A stretch of 12,483 bases of DNA from NCBI GenBank assembly GCA_910585445.1, contig CAJUEK010000059.1, positions 1 to 12,483 of the forward strand. The letters are read 5' to 3'. Below the pieces are notes generated by a model. The model worked only from the letters and a program-made list of their open reading frames with translations. It made no database searches and had not been told where the DNA came from. Of this stretch, positions 1-7,148 are shown piece after piece. The stretch comes from an uncultured Bacteroidales bacterium. GTDB lineage: Bacteria > Bacteroidota > Bacteroidia > Bacteroidales > UBA932. Position 1 is the stretch's first letter. Every line of letters begins with the position of its first letter. A program made the position numbers and the translations under genes.

Positions 1-110
1 TAAATATATATAATATAGTGATTTTTAGTCAGTTGCGCCTTGTGGGCGCTCCAAGTACAGTTCTTTGATTTCTTTGAAAAATGGGGGGGAGCCCGGGGGC
101 AGGCTCAGAC
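1..110. other. Window edge, no gene recognised
   Basis: This stretch lies beyond the terminator. It holds an A/T-rich start, a short inverted repeat (GCGCC 36-40, GGCGC 46-50), a run of seven G (83-89) and a CCCGGG palindrome (92-97). A minus-strand frame stays open from about 194 to a stop near 33-31, but it has no ATG and crosses the terminator. I do not call it a gene. Confidence 0.4.
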
Positions 111-115
111 AGCAT

Positions 116-165
116 AAAAAACCAGTACAAAAGTCATTACAATTTTGTACTGAACTTTGTACTGG
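116..165 (-). terminator. Rho-independent terminator ending the lysis cassette
   Basis: On the minus strand a perfect 10-bp stem (CAGTACAAAA, 152-143, with TTTTGTACTG, 132-123) closes a 10-nt loop and is followed by G and a run of six T (121-116). A third copy of the motif at 165-156 can pair with the same distal arm as an alternative 10-bp stem. It lies about 65 bases after the stop of the last gene, where a late-operon terminator is expected. Confidence 0.85.
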
Positions 166-216
166 AACGGTTTTGATGAAAAAAGTTACTTATTAAGGTA
201 GCATGTGCATTGCGGG

Positions 217-774
217 TTACCATTTTGCTATAGGAACATGAAAGCCGGCTGTTACGATGAATTGCTGGCATATAAAATCATATCCGATTCCGGCATTTAC
301 AGTGACCCTCTTCCAGTTATATTCATATAGGACGGCAGTTGCTGTGCAGAACCTATCAGAATACATCATTTGCGCCGAAATGCAGATGTTGTGTCTTCTT
401 GTGTCAATGACTCTTTCTGTATTCGTTATGACCGTAGTCTGGGGAAACACTTCTATCCAGTCAAGCTGTGGCTTGTATCCGCTTACTTGCGCCCTATAGC
501 CCTCTCCTTCGTAGCTTTTTACCTCCATGGGCAGTACGGCAAGACTGTCATTCCTTATGATGATATCCTCAATGGGGACTTTGATGTCATCCTCGGATAT
601 TGTGACGTCCACCAATAAGGGATAAGGTATGCGCAGCGTATCCCGGAGCTTGAGGGTATCCGTTGTGACTATGGTTTCCCCTCTGTCTGGCATTCTGCGT
701 CCTGCAAGGCTTCCGGCGAAGAAGCAAATTGCCGCTATGGCCAGTAGCGCAAGTGTTCTGTAAATGGTATTCAT
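217..774 (-). CDS. Small membrane-anchored phage protein of the lysis cassette
   Basis: This 185-aa protein has one N-terminal hydrophobic segment (about residues 7-24) followed by a charged, beta-rich soluble region. That fits a signal anchor with the rest outside the cytoplasm. A TTG nine bases upstream is in frame, but the ATG at 774 is the more natural start and lies 10 bases after the M15 gene stop. Proteins of this form, with a central 'YRAQVSGYKPQLD' type motif, are common as unnamed genes in Bacteroides prophages. I think this is the DUF6808 type, but that is from memory. Its position directly after the peptidase suggests a lysis accessory role, for example spanin-like. No lipobox or catalytic motif is visible. 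The terminator at 152-116 closes the transcript downstream. Confidence 0.75.
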   Translation of the reverse strand: MNTIYRTLALLAIAAICFFAGSLAGRRMPDRGETIVTTDTLKLRDTLRIPYPLLVDVTISEDDIKVPIEDIIIRNDSLAVLPMEVKSYEGEGYRAQVSGYKPQLDWIEVFPQTTVITNTERVIDTRRHNICISAQMMYSDRFCTATAVLYEYNWKRVTVNAGIGYDFICQQFIVTAGFHVPIAKW

Positions 775-784
775 ACATCCCAAG

Positions 785-1240
785 TCATTTGACCCTTTCT
801 CCTTTGTAATTCTTGCTGTAAAGCACCTGTCCGCGCTGCTTGCCGTTTATCTTGTGGCTGAAATGCACGAAGGTAGGGTAAAGGATCATCTGGTCAAACG
901 GCAGCTTCATATCATATGCCAACTGTGCCAGTTGAAGGACTACGTCGGGATCTCCGGCCGTGTTCCTGTTCCCGTAAGGGCAGACATCTGCCGCTTCTCC
1001 TTTGAGGTGCTGGCTTGTTGCCGTGCCGTGGATTGCCTGGTTCAGCTCATGGCATCTGTATCCGCTGTTGATGTGCAACGGTTTGGTCCATGCGTCCCGC
1101 AGCGGCTGAAGCAGATTGTTGACGAGAGCCTTGACACTGTCCCTAACCTCCATGCTCGCAATCATGTTCTTGAACTTGAATCCCGGCTGGTCTGTCACCT
1201 CGAACTCCTTGTAGCTGAAATCTTTTGATATCGTTCCCAT
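785..1240 (-). CDS. Peptidase M15 family endolysin-type peptidase
   Basis: This 151-aa protein fits the zinc-dependent peptidase M15 (M15_3-like) family, whose members cut peptide bonds in peptidoglycan stem peptides. The family signature is visible: SQHLKGEAAD at residues 77-86, giving zinc ligands His78 and Asp85, and VHFSH at 125-129, giving His126. The upstream INSGYRC (residues 57-63) is also typical. The length is normal for the phage single-domain form. No signal peptide is seen, so the enzyme would need a holin or another export route. It starts 3 bases after the stop of the upstream gene and ends 10 bases before the next ATG, consistent with one operon. Role as endolysin is inferred from family and position. 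A virion-associated or host cell-wall role is less likely. Confidence 0.9.
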   Translation of the reverse strand: MGTISKDFSYKEFEVTDQPGFKFKNMIASMEVRDSVKALVNNLLQPLRDAWTKPLHINSGYRCHELNQAIHGTATSQHLKGEAADVCPYGNRNTAGDPDVVLQLAQLAYDMKLPFDQMILYPTFVHFSHKINGKQRGQVLYSKNYKGERVK

Positions 1241-1243
1241 GCG

Positions 1244-1858
1244 CTATCTTATTTCCGGTAATATGTACTGAATCTTGTCAGCTGCATCCTCGAGCGTCTT
1301 CCTGCAGAAGATGGGGTCGGTGCTCATCGTGTCGTTGAACTCGCAGATTATGCTTCCTATCCAGTCGTACCTGTCATCGGACAGCCGGCGGATTACTGAT
1401 GATACCGAGCCGTTCATCGACAGTATTGCCCTGGCCCGTTTGTCCCGCACTTCAGATGTGATGTCCCGGAACTGGATATAATCCCTTGAAGCCAGCTCGG
1501 AGACGAACAAGGCGACATTGGCTATCTCCAGGTTCTGTATGGATGATTTCATGCCCTTGATTCCGTTGCGTTTGACTTCCATGCTCACAGATATGAAATG
1601 GTTGTCGGACAACGGGTGTGGCTGCACGATGTATGCCCGGTCCGCCTGCAGCTCATGCAATATGTGCCACAGAACCCCATAGATGGCTCCTGTGTTGTCT
1701 GAGCGTATTTTGCTTTTCCGCTCTTCATCTCTGCGCATCTGCTCGATGCGCAAGTCTGTCATCTTGTCCTTTGTCTTCTGGTTGTACGCGAACCAGCCGG
1801 CTATTATAGCGGCTATGGCGCTGATTATAGGTGCTATGTATTCCATGGTGATTGTCAT
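1244..1858 (-). CDS. Membrane-anchored protein with possible GAF-like domain
   Basis: This 204-aa protein (200 aa from a second in-frame ATG at 1846) begins with one hydrophobic segment (about residues 7-24). A basic, coiled-coil-like linker (about 25-52) and a globular region (about 55-200) follow. The globular part contains 'LHELQADRAYIVQPHPL' and later 'NVALFVSELASRDYIQFRDI'. This beta-helix pattern resembles a GAF-type fold, but I see no ligand-binding signature that would prove it. It is the first gene of the lysis cassette, 3 bases before the M15 peptidase gene. It could be the holin partner, but one N-terminal helix plus a large soluble domain is not a usual holin. The start codon directly abuts a hairpin and T-run (1934-1859). 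Confidence 0.7.
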   Translation of the reverse strand: MTITMEYIAPIISAIAAIIAGWFAYNQKTKDKMTDLRIEQMRRDEERKSKIRSDNTGAIYGVLWHILHELQADRAYIVQPHPLSDNHFISVSMEVKRNGIKGMKSSIQNLEIANVALFVSELASRDYIQFRDITSEVRDKRARAILSMNGSVSSVIRRLSDDRYDWIGSIICEFNDTMSTDPIFCRKTLEDAADKIQYILPEIR

Positions 1859-1934
1859 AAAAAAGGGAGGTCTGCTGCTGTGTGTTCAACTTAGCTTTAC
1901 ATCCAACTGTTTGTAATATATTATAAACCTCCCT
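1859..1934 (-). terminator. Terminator-like hairpin before the lysis cassette
   Basis: On the minus strand AGGGAGGT (1934-1927) can pair with ACCTCCCT (1871-1864). A run of six T (1864-1859) follows, and its last base touches the ATG at 1858. The loop is long (55 nt), so it is weaker than the terminator at 152-116. It fills the only large gap between the fibre genes and the lysis genes, which suggests partial termination or a control point. Confidence 0.45.
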
Positions 1935-1943
1935 ATGCTGTTG

Positions 1944-2759
1944 TCATATCTTGTTCTTCATGCTGAATGAGTACGTATAGCCCCCTTTGTAAAGCACTCC
2001 GACACGGAATGTCTTCAAGCAGCTTCCGTAAGTGCCGTCCGGAGCGATGAGACGTATCCCGAATGAGGCCGACCACCACAGCGAATCTTGCTTTGTGTTC
2101 CGCCGCCCATATGTTTTCGGTGTCGCGCTTCCTCCGGTGTTGCGCACATCAATGCATAACGGTTCCGTCTTTGTCAGGCATGTAAGCCATAGCCTTGCAT
2201 TTGTGGTGTCAGTGTTCTTTCCTCCGGCCTCTATTGTCGGGATAAAGGCTTTCATCATGATGTTCATCAGGCTTAACCTGGAGGGGAGTGCACGGAACGT
2301 CACGGCCGGAAGGTCCGGATATGGTGCGGTTGTTTCTGACATCAGGCACTCTTCGACAGGAATATATTTCTTGCCTCGTTTTGGGTGATAGATGTACAAT
2401 TTCACGGTCCATTCTCCTGATGGAGGAGCGCCGATGAACCTCAGTCCTGTTGTCCTGTCCAATATGCATGGCAGATTTAATCCGGAATGGGTGTATTTCG
2501 TCCTGAATCTCTTGTGCTTTGGAACGATTACATCGAATTCAGGTACGGCATTGCCTATGTTATCCGGAATCTCCGTTTTCAATGCAAAGTCTCCAGCATG
2601 CCTTCCGTCAATCATGTCGGCATTGAGCCCTTTGACTAAGGTTGTGGATTTCACGGTAACAGGAGCAGTACCTTGCTGTACAGTGCTCTGTATTTGCCCG
2701 GCATTAAGAATCTTATTCCCGCTCAGGTCCTGGTCCGCAAGATGTTTTTTGCTTGGCAT
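1944..2759 (-). CDS. Tail fibre-like protein
   Basis: This 271-aa protein starts at the ATG at 2759, two bases after the TAG of the upstream fibre gene. The frame is open further upstream, but that stretch overlaps the upstream gene. Residues 1-20 (DLSGNKILNAG) match the start of the preceding protein, a likely virion attachment tag. Residues about 41-58 contain LNADMIDGRHAGDFA, the NADxxDGxHAxDF motif common in phage tail fibres. The rest is beta-rich and ends in an aromatic C-terminus (LWWSASFGIRL, then YKGGYTYSFSM). No enzymatic motif is visible. It is the last structural gene before the hairpin at 1934 and is a candidate for host recognition at the tail tip. Confidence 0.8.
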   Translation of the reverse strand: MPSKKHLADQDLSGNKILNAGQIQSTVQQGTAPVTVKSTTLVKGLNADMIDGRHAGDFALKTEIPDNIGNAVPEFDVIVPKHKRFRTKYTHSGLNLPCILDRTTGLRFIGAPPSGEWTVKLYIYHPKRGKKYIPVEECLMSETTAPYPDLPAVTFRALPSRLSLMNIMMKAFIPTIEAGGKNTDTTNARLWLTCLTKTEPLCIDVRNTGGSATPKTYGRRNTKQDSLWWSASFGIRLIAPDGTYGSCLKTFRVGVLYKGGYTYSFSMKNKI

Positions 2760-2761
2760 TT

Positions 2762-3853
2762 CTAATTGTTCAGGTCGTAAAACACATATATTACCAGCGG
2801 TGATGAAGTGCTGACAGTGCCGTTCCATGATACGGTTGCCGTACTGTCTGTCGCAGAACCGAGCGCAACAGCGCATTCCACTTTCTGCTTTCCAAGGAAA
2901 CATGCCACATCCCTGATGTGTACGCTTTTTCCTTCGGCCTCCGGAATGGTGCCCAGGTCGATGACTTTCGTATTCCCTGATGTCGCGCTCACTTTATATG
3001 TCCTCAAGGCTCCGTCCGCTTTTGTCTTGAGTTCATTGATTTCATCCACGCGGGCGCTGTTCCATCCGCTGACCTTGTCATACAGCTTTTTGACGCTCAG
3101 TCCGGCTGATGATACCGTGATGTATTCGGTACTGTCGGTCGCGACCTTGACTGCAATCACCTTCCCGGATACGCTGATTCCGTTCCCGGCAGTATATACG
3201 TCGATGAGTGACGTGACGTTAAGATAGATGTATTTCTCGCCGTCTGCGTTAGGTACATTGAACGTGAATAGTATATATGTACCAGCCGGATATGTAGTGC
3301 CGTCAAGTCCTTGTCCCGGGTTCACGACCAGTGCGACGTCCTTGACCATTGAGTCCCTGACGAAAATGGATGCGTCTATGTTTCCGAGAACGGTTTCAGC
3401 TCCTGCCGAGTCCGTGTACTTCAGTTTTATTGTCTTGTCTGAAGAGTCGTAGGAGCAGCCGAGACCGGCCTTGACCCTGGAGTCGATTCTTGCCGGTATT
3501 TTTGAGAATTCGCTGGTGAACTTGCCTTGGGTCATCTCAAGGACTGTGACTTTTTGGTGCAAGTTTGACATTTGGGCCGAGATGTGTGTCCCATTCTCCT
3601 CCAATGTGGTCAGGCGTGTCTTTATTCCGCTTACGTCAGTCGCCATGGCGGTAGCCAATGCGGCCAGTTCCACCTGGTCGGTCAACGCCTGCCATGCAGT
3701 CCCGTTATAATACTTGATTTTATTGTCCGTGGTGTTGTAATAAATTCGTCCTTTTGCCTTTGCGGCCGGATCCGTGGCCAGTCCTTCCAGCAGAACCTGA
3801 AGGATCTTGTTCCCTCCGAGGTCTATGTCAACAAAAAACTTCCTGTTTGCCAT
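2762..3853 (-). CDS. Tail fibre-like protein with coiled coil
   Basis: This 363-aa protein opens with a DIDLGGNKIL motif (residues 9-18) shared with the next gene. A GRIYYNTTDNKIKYYNGTAW segment (about 35-54), typical of Bacteroidales phage fibres, follows. A heptad-like region (about 58-115) probably forms a trimeric coiled coil. The middle is beta-rich and Gly/Thr/Ser-rich, with AGNGISVSG near residue 225. A second helical part (about 255-285) precedes a C-terminal beta module containing VECAV and VSWNG. That module resembles the end of the upstream 400-aa protein. The gene starts 7 bases after the stop of that gene. It is likely a trimeric fibre or fibre connector; receptor and fold are unknown. 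Confidence 0.8.
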   Translation of the reverse strand: MANRKFFVDIDLGGNKILQVLLEGLATDPAAKAKGRIYYNTTDNKIKYYNGTAWQALTDQVELAALATAMATDVSGIKTRLTTLEENGTHISAQMSNLHQKVTVLEMTQGKFTSEFSKIPARIDSRVKAGLGCSYDSSDKTIKLKYTDSAGAETVLGNIDASIFVRDSMVKDVALVVNPGQGLDGTTYPAGTYILFTFNVPNADGEKYIYLNVTSLIDVYTAGNGISVSGKVIAVKVATDSTEYITVSSAGLSVKKLYDKVSGWNSARVDEINELKTKADGALRTYKVSATSGNTKVIDLGTIPEAEGKSVHIRDVACFLGKQKVECAVALGSATDSTATVSWNGTVSTSSPLVIYVFYDLNN

Positions 3854-3860
3854 AATGTTA

Positions 3861-5063
3861 TCAGATTAAATATATCATACCGCTTAATTCACCGTTCCAT
3901 GAAACGGAAACCACATCTTTGCTCTCATACCTTACCACACATTCCACCTGTTCTGTGTCAGATGAAATCACAGTCACTGATGGGAAGCGATTGAGTCCGT
4001 GTGAAATGACCATGGGGTTGTTGTCGATTTCTACTGTCAGGCACCCCGCACAAGATTTGTGTCCGATTATGCCGGCCGATGTCCCGGTACCGCGCAGCTG
4101 CGGAGGATGGACGGCATCAGCATATGTATATTTGAATGAAAAACTGTGCAGATGTCCCTCGGAATTTACTGATACTGACGATCCCGTGATTATGATGCGC
4201 CTGAAGACTCCGTTCACGTAATGATAAATCTGGGGACTGCAGATCAGCTCGGACATGGCCTCTGTGACCGTTGTCGTGACGTATCCGCTGTTTTGTAGGT
4301 AGACATGCCGTGTCTCGGACGAGATGCGCTCTCTGCCCCCGTCATATAAGCCGGCTTCGTGGCTTGTCTCCGGAGCGAACTCCAGCGCCCCGTCCATTGC
4401 TATATTGTCAAATCCTCCGTACCTGTTTGCGAACAGATATTGCTCGAAACATCCCTGGCATATCTGGTATCTTGGAGACAAGATCGTTCCGGAATTGCAT
4501 TCCAGCCTGATCTGGAAATTGCCCAAGGATAAGGCGTCGCTATCCGAGAGGGCTATGAGTCTTGTGACAGTTCCCTTGCCGGAGGCTGTTGTGCAGATAA
4601 AGTCCGGCTGTTCTATCGAATCATAAGACCCGTCGTACACAAGTCCGGAGCGGACAGAGAAATTATGTAATGAGACAGGGATAATGTAATCTCTCGGAAT
4701 ACGGAGATAATCCACGTCAGACATGACTTGACGCGCTTTGCGGCTGAATCCGTTTACTGTAAAAGAGAAAGGTGTCAAGTCTCCGATTTCTAAGGAAAAA
4801 TCATGATAACTATCTTCTTGTATAATTTCCTTGCCGATTTCAGGCAGTTTAAGAAACATTTTTTCTGATATGGCATCTCTGATGTCCACTTTTATCTTGC
4901 CATCGAAATCAGGAAAGTATTGTTCATCAAGCAGAATCGCTCCGTCCGGCTCATCCTTGAGACAAAACCGCACAGAAGCATTGTCAGGAACATCGACGAC
5001 CGTCAATGGCTCCATTTCGAAGAAGTAGAGGGTGGACCCTGTTATGTCAGATTCAAGTTTCAT
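3861..5063 (-). CDS. Phage tail protein, probable tail-tip component
   Basis: This 400-aa, beta-rich protein lies between the hub-like 674-aa protein and the fibre genes. The N-terminal half carries short strands with acidic loops and no signal peptide or membrane segment. Four Cys fall in or near CxxCF (residues about 206-210) and CAGC (about 338-341). The last 60 residues include VEIDNNPMVISHGLNRFPSV and then VECVV...VSWNG, and this end resembles the C-terminus of the 363-aa fibre. The position suggests a tail-tip or fibre-adaptor protein. The ATG at 5063 lies 48 bases after the upstream stop. A 6-codon reading frame (5080-5060) ends overlapping this start. Confidence 0.75.
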   Translation of the reverse strand: MKLESDITGSTLYFFEMEPLTVVDVPDNASVRFCLKDEPDGAILLDEQYFPDFDGKIKVDIRDAISEKMFLKLPEIGKEIIQEDSYHDFSLEIGDLTPFSFTVNGFSRKARQVMSDVDYLRIPRDYIIPVSLHNFSVRSGLVYDGSYDSIEQPDFICTTASGKGTVTRLIALSDSDALSLGNFQIRLECNSGTILSPRYQICQGCFEQYLFANRYGGFDNIAMDGALEFAPETSHEAGLYDGGRERISSETRHVYLQNSGYVTTTVTEAMSELICSPQIYHYVNGVFRRIIITGSSVSVNSEGHLHSFSFKYTYADAVHPPQLRGTGTSAGIIGHKSCAGCLTVEIDNNPMVISHGLNRFPSVTVISSDTEQVECVVRYESKDVVSVSWNGELSGMIYLI

Positions 5064-5111
5064 ATGACCGCAAATTTCATATCGCTTCTTTTAAAAAGAA
5101 AGGACAGAATT

Positions 5112-7136
5112 TTATGAATCTTCCCTGACAGAAACAAAATATTCCTCCCATGTGTGCAGTACCTTCTCCTTTCCTGGCATTGTATCTTCCGTGTGTACAT
5201 CATAAATGCGTATCCATTGGTATCTTGACCTGTGCATAGCCGTTTCTCCGGCTCTCAATGGTTCATAGCCCGGTCTGTCGGAATTGGTATAGTCTGCAAG
5301 ATTGTCATAGCTGATACGTTCGTAATCCTCAGAGAATTGATTGTAAAGCTCCTTGATTGTGTCGTCATATGTGTCCATACACTTCCAGGCAAAATATCCC
5401 TCCAGGAATTCTATCGGCTCATCTACGATGGCATTGGAGCATTCCGGCAACATCTGCAGTACTGATTTGCCGCATTGTATGCCTGACGCTGATATTGTGA
5501 AACTGAAAGATTTGATAAGCACTTTCTGGCCGTCAAGCAATTTGGGAGTCATCAGATCCATTGAAAGTATTGATGACAAAGGATAATCTATTTGCGCCTC
5601 CATTTCGGGGGCGGAGTTCAGAAGCAGCTCATTATATGCTTTCCAGCAACAGCTATAAAGACCGTCAGGTGTGAGTGATGGGTAATGTTTATCTGTCAGG
5701 ACATTAGTCTTATAAGTTATTTTTGCGCCCGATCTGAGATAGGGATACGGACTTCCGAACCATGACTGCCTGGACGAGTCCCAAAAGGCGAAACATATAA
5801 GTATAAGCTGTTCTGCTTCTTCTTTCTCTCCGGATATGGAGGTGTTGTAATGCAGTCTGTCTCCGATATACGGCATTAGCATCCGGTCTATATCAACTTC
5901 CGGGGTAAACCTGTCGGCAGCGGAATACTCGGTACTGTCTTCCGAGTTGTTCCTGTCATAAGTGAAGCAATTGGAACCTGCCAACTTCTGCCTGTATGAA
6001 TCCGGACCGCTATATCCGGTAATAGTGTAATACTTGCCTAATGGTGCCCTTAATATCATCCCATTTGCCTGAGGGTCGCCTTCTATTCCCGTACTGCGTA
6101 GGACTGCACGTTTTTCCCGAAGTTCGGAAAGGGTTTCGGCAACCGGCTCTGCAGTTTCAATGTCTGTGCTGCACTTCAGGACTACCCTTGAACTGGCAGG
6201 ATATGAAATGGAGATTCCTTCTCTCTTATGTGGCGTAAGGACCGAGTCCGGTGCTGCGGAAATGGCATTCTGTATGAGGGTTATGCTGACTTCGGAATGG
6301 CGTACAGATACGGTTGCCCCGAACCGGTCTTTCAGCCAGGTTATCAACTCTTCGATTGTAATAGATGGAACAAGGTCCTTGTATCTTATTTTTGGCTCGC
6401 GGCAAAGTGAATCCGAACAATTGTTCAGTAAGACAATAGCGTCGAAGGGAGCTGAGGCGAAATCATTTCTTACGACCTTGTATCCGCACAATTCAAATGA
6501 AATGGCCAGCATCCTGTGGAGTTTAAGGAACGGAGACACGCCATAACCGACTGGCACCTTTATAGATGTGTCCTCATAGTCTATCTGACGGGCATCGCAT
6601 ATGAATGTATCTTTCCCTGGTTCATTTACTATTTTGCATCCGTTGCCTTCAGATTCTTTTTCAACCGCGACCGGAAATATGGAAAAGTCCTTCCATGTGG
6701 AGACAATGCTTTTCTTTGTGTAGCATTCCATATACAGAGAAGCGGCAACTTGCTGAATTGTCATGTTCTCGAAAAGAAGTTCCTTGCCGGAAAATATATC
6801 CTTGAGCTTCTTTTGTTTGAGGGCGGTGTACATTTCTGATTCCGTAAATGCAAGCGACACTGCAACGCCGTTGTCGGAATCAAAAGAGTCTATTACCATA
6901 TTGCATTTGCGCAGGAATATGCCGTGCTGCAGTATTGCCCTCATTGTCCTGGCATGTTTCATCGCGCTTGCAGGACGGTCCGGACGGCTAAGGATTTCGA
7001 GCGTATGCCGTGTGGCCGGAAGTGCTGCCGGAACGGAAGCCGTGCCGTCATCACTGAAAAAAGGATTGTTGACTTCAACCTCAAAACTGAAATCCTCAGG
7101 AAGAGTAAGTTCGCCGCGTTCTGTAATAAGTTTCAT
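5112..7136 (-). CDS. Phage tail hub-like protein
   Basis: This 674-aa protein is encoded directly after the tape measure (12-base gap), the slot where siphophages encode distal tail and hub proteins. The N-terminus (LTLPEDFSFEVEVNNPFFSD, residues 9-28) looks like a beta-sandwich start. The middle alternates strands and short helices, including ELITWLKDRFGATVSVRHSE around 260-280, which resembles the domain layout of gp27-like hubs. The C-terminal 90 residues are acidic and aromatic. No lysozyme, peptidase or glycosidase motif is visible, so a tail-associated lysin activity is not supported. The assignment as hub rests mainly on size and gene order. The sequence is intact, with one clear ATG. 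Confidence 0.7.
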   Translation of the reverse strand: MKLITERGELTLPEDFSFEVEVNNPFFSDDGTASVPAALPATRHTLEILSRPDRPASAMKHARTMRAILQHGIFLRKCNMVIDSFDSDNGVAVSLAFTESEMYTALKQKKLKDIFSGKELLFENMTIQQVAASLYMECYTKKSIVSTWKDFSIFPVAVEKESEGNGCKIVNEPGKDTFICDARQIDYEDTSIKVPVGYGVSPFLKLHRMLAISFELCGYKVVRNDFASAPFDAIVLLNNCSDSLCREPKIRYKDLVPSITIEELITWLKDRFGATVSVRHSEVSITLIQNAISAAPDSVLTPHKREGISISYPASSRVVLKCSTDIETAEPVAETLSELREKRAVLRSTGIEGDPQANGMILRAPLGKYYTITGYSGPDSYRQKLAGSNCFTYDRNNSEDSTEYSAADRFTPEVDIDRMLMPYIGDRLHYNTSISGEKEEAEQLILICFAFWDSSRQSWFGSPYPYLRSGAKITYKTNVLTDKHYPSLTPDGLYSCCWKAYNELLLNSAPEMEAQIDYPLSSILSMDLMTPKLLDGQKVLIKSFSFTISASGIQCGKSVLQMLPECSNAIVDEPIEFLEGYFAWKCMDTYDDTIKELYNQFSEDYERISYDNLADYTNSDRPGYEPLRAGETAMHRSRYQWIRIYDVHTEDTMPGKEKVLHTWEEYFVSVREDS

Positions 7137-7148
7137 TTCTGCTCTGAA

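Noticed and set aside
31..194. Open minus-strand frame ending in LYLERPQGATD
   Set aside because: It has no start codon and crosses the terminator; probably noncoding.
2760..2903. Extension of the 271-aa fibre gene upstream to 319 aa
   Set aside because: The added part overlaps the intact 363-aa gene by about 140 bases and the fibre tag DLSGNKIL begins right after the ATG at 2759.
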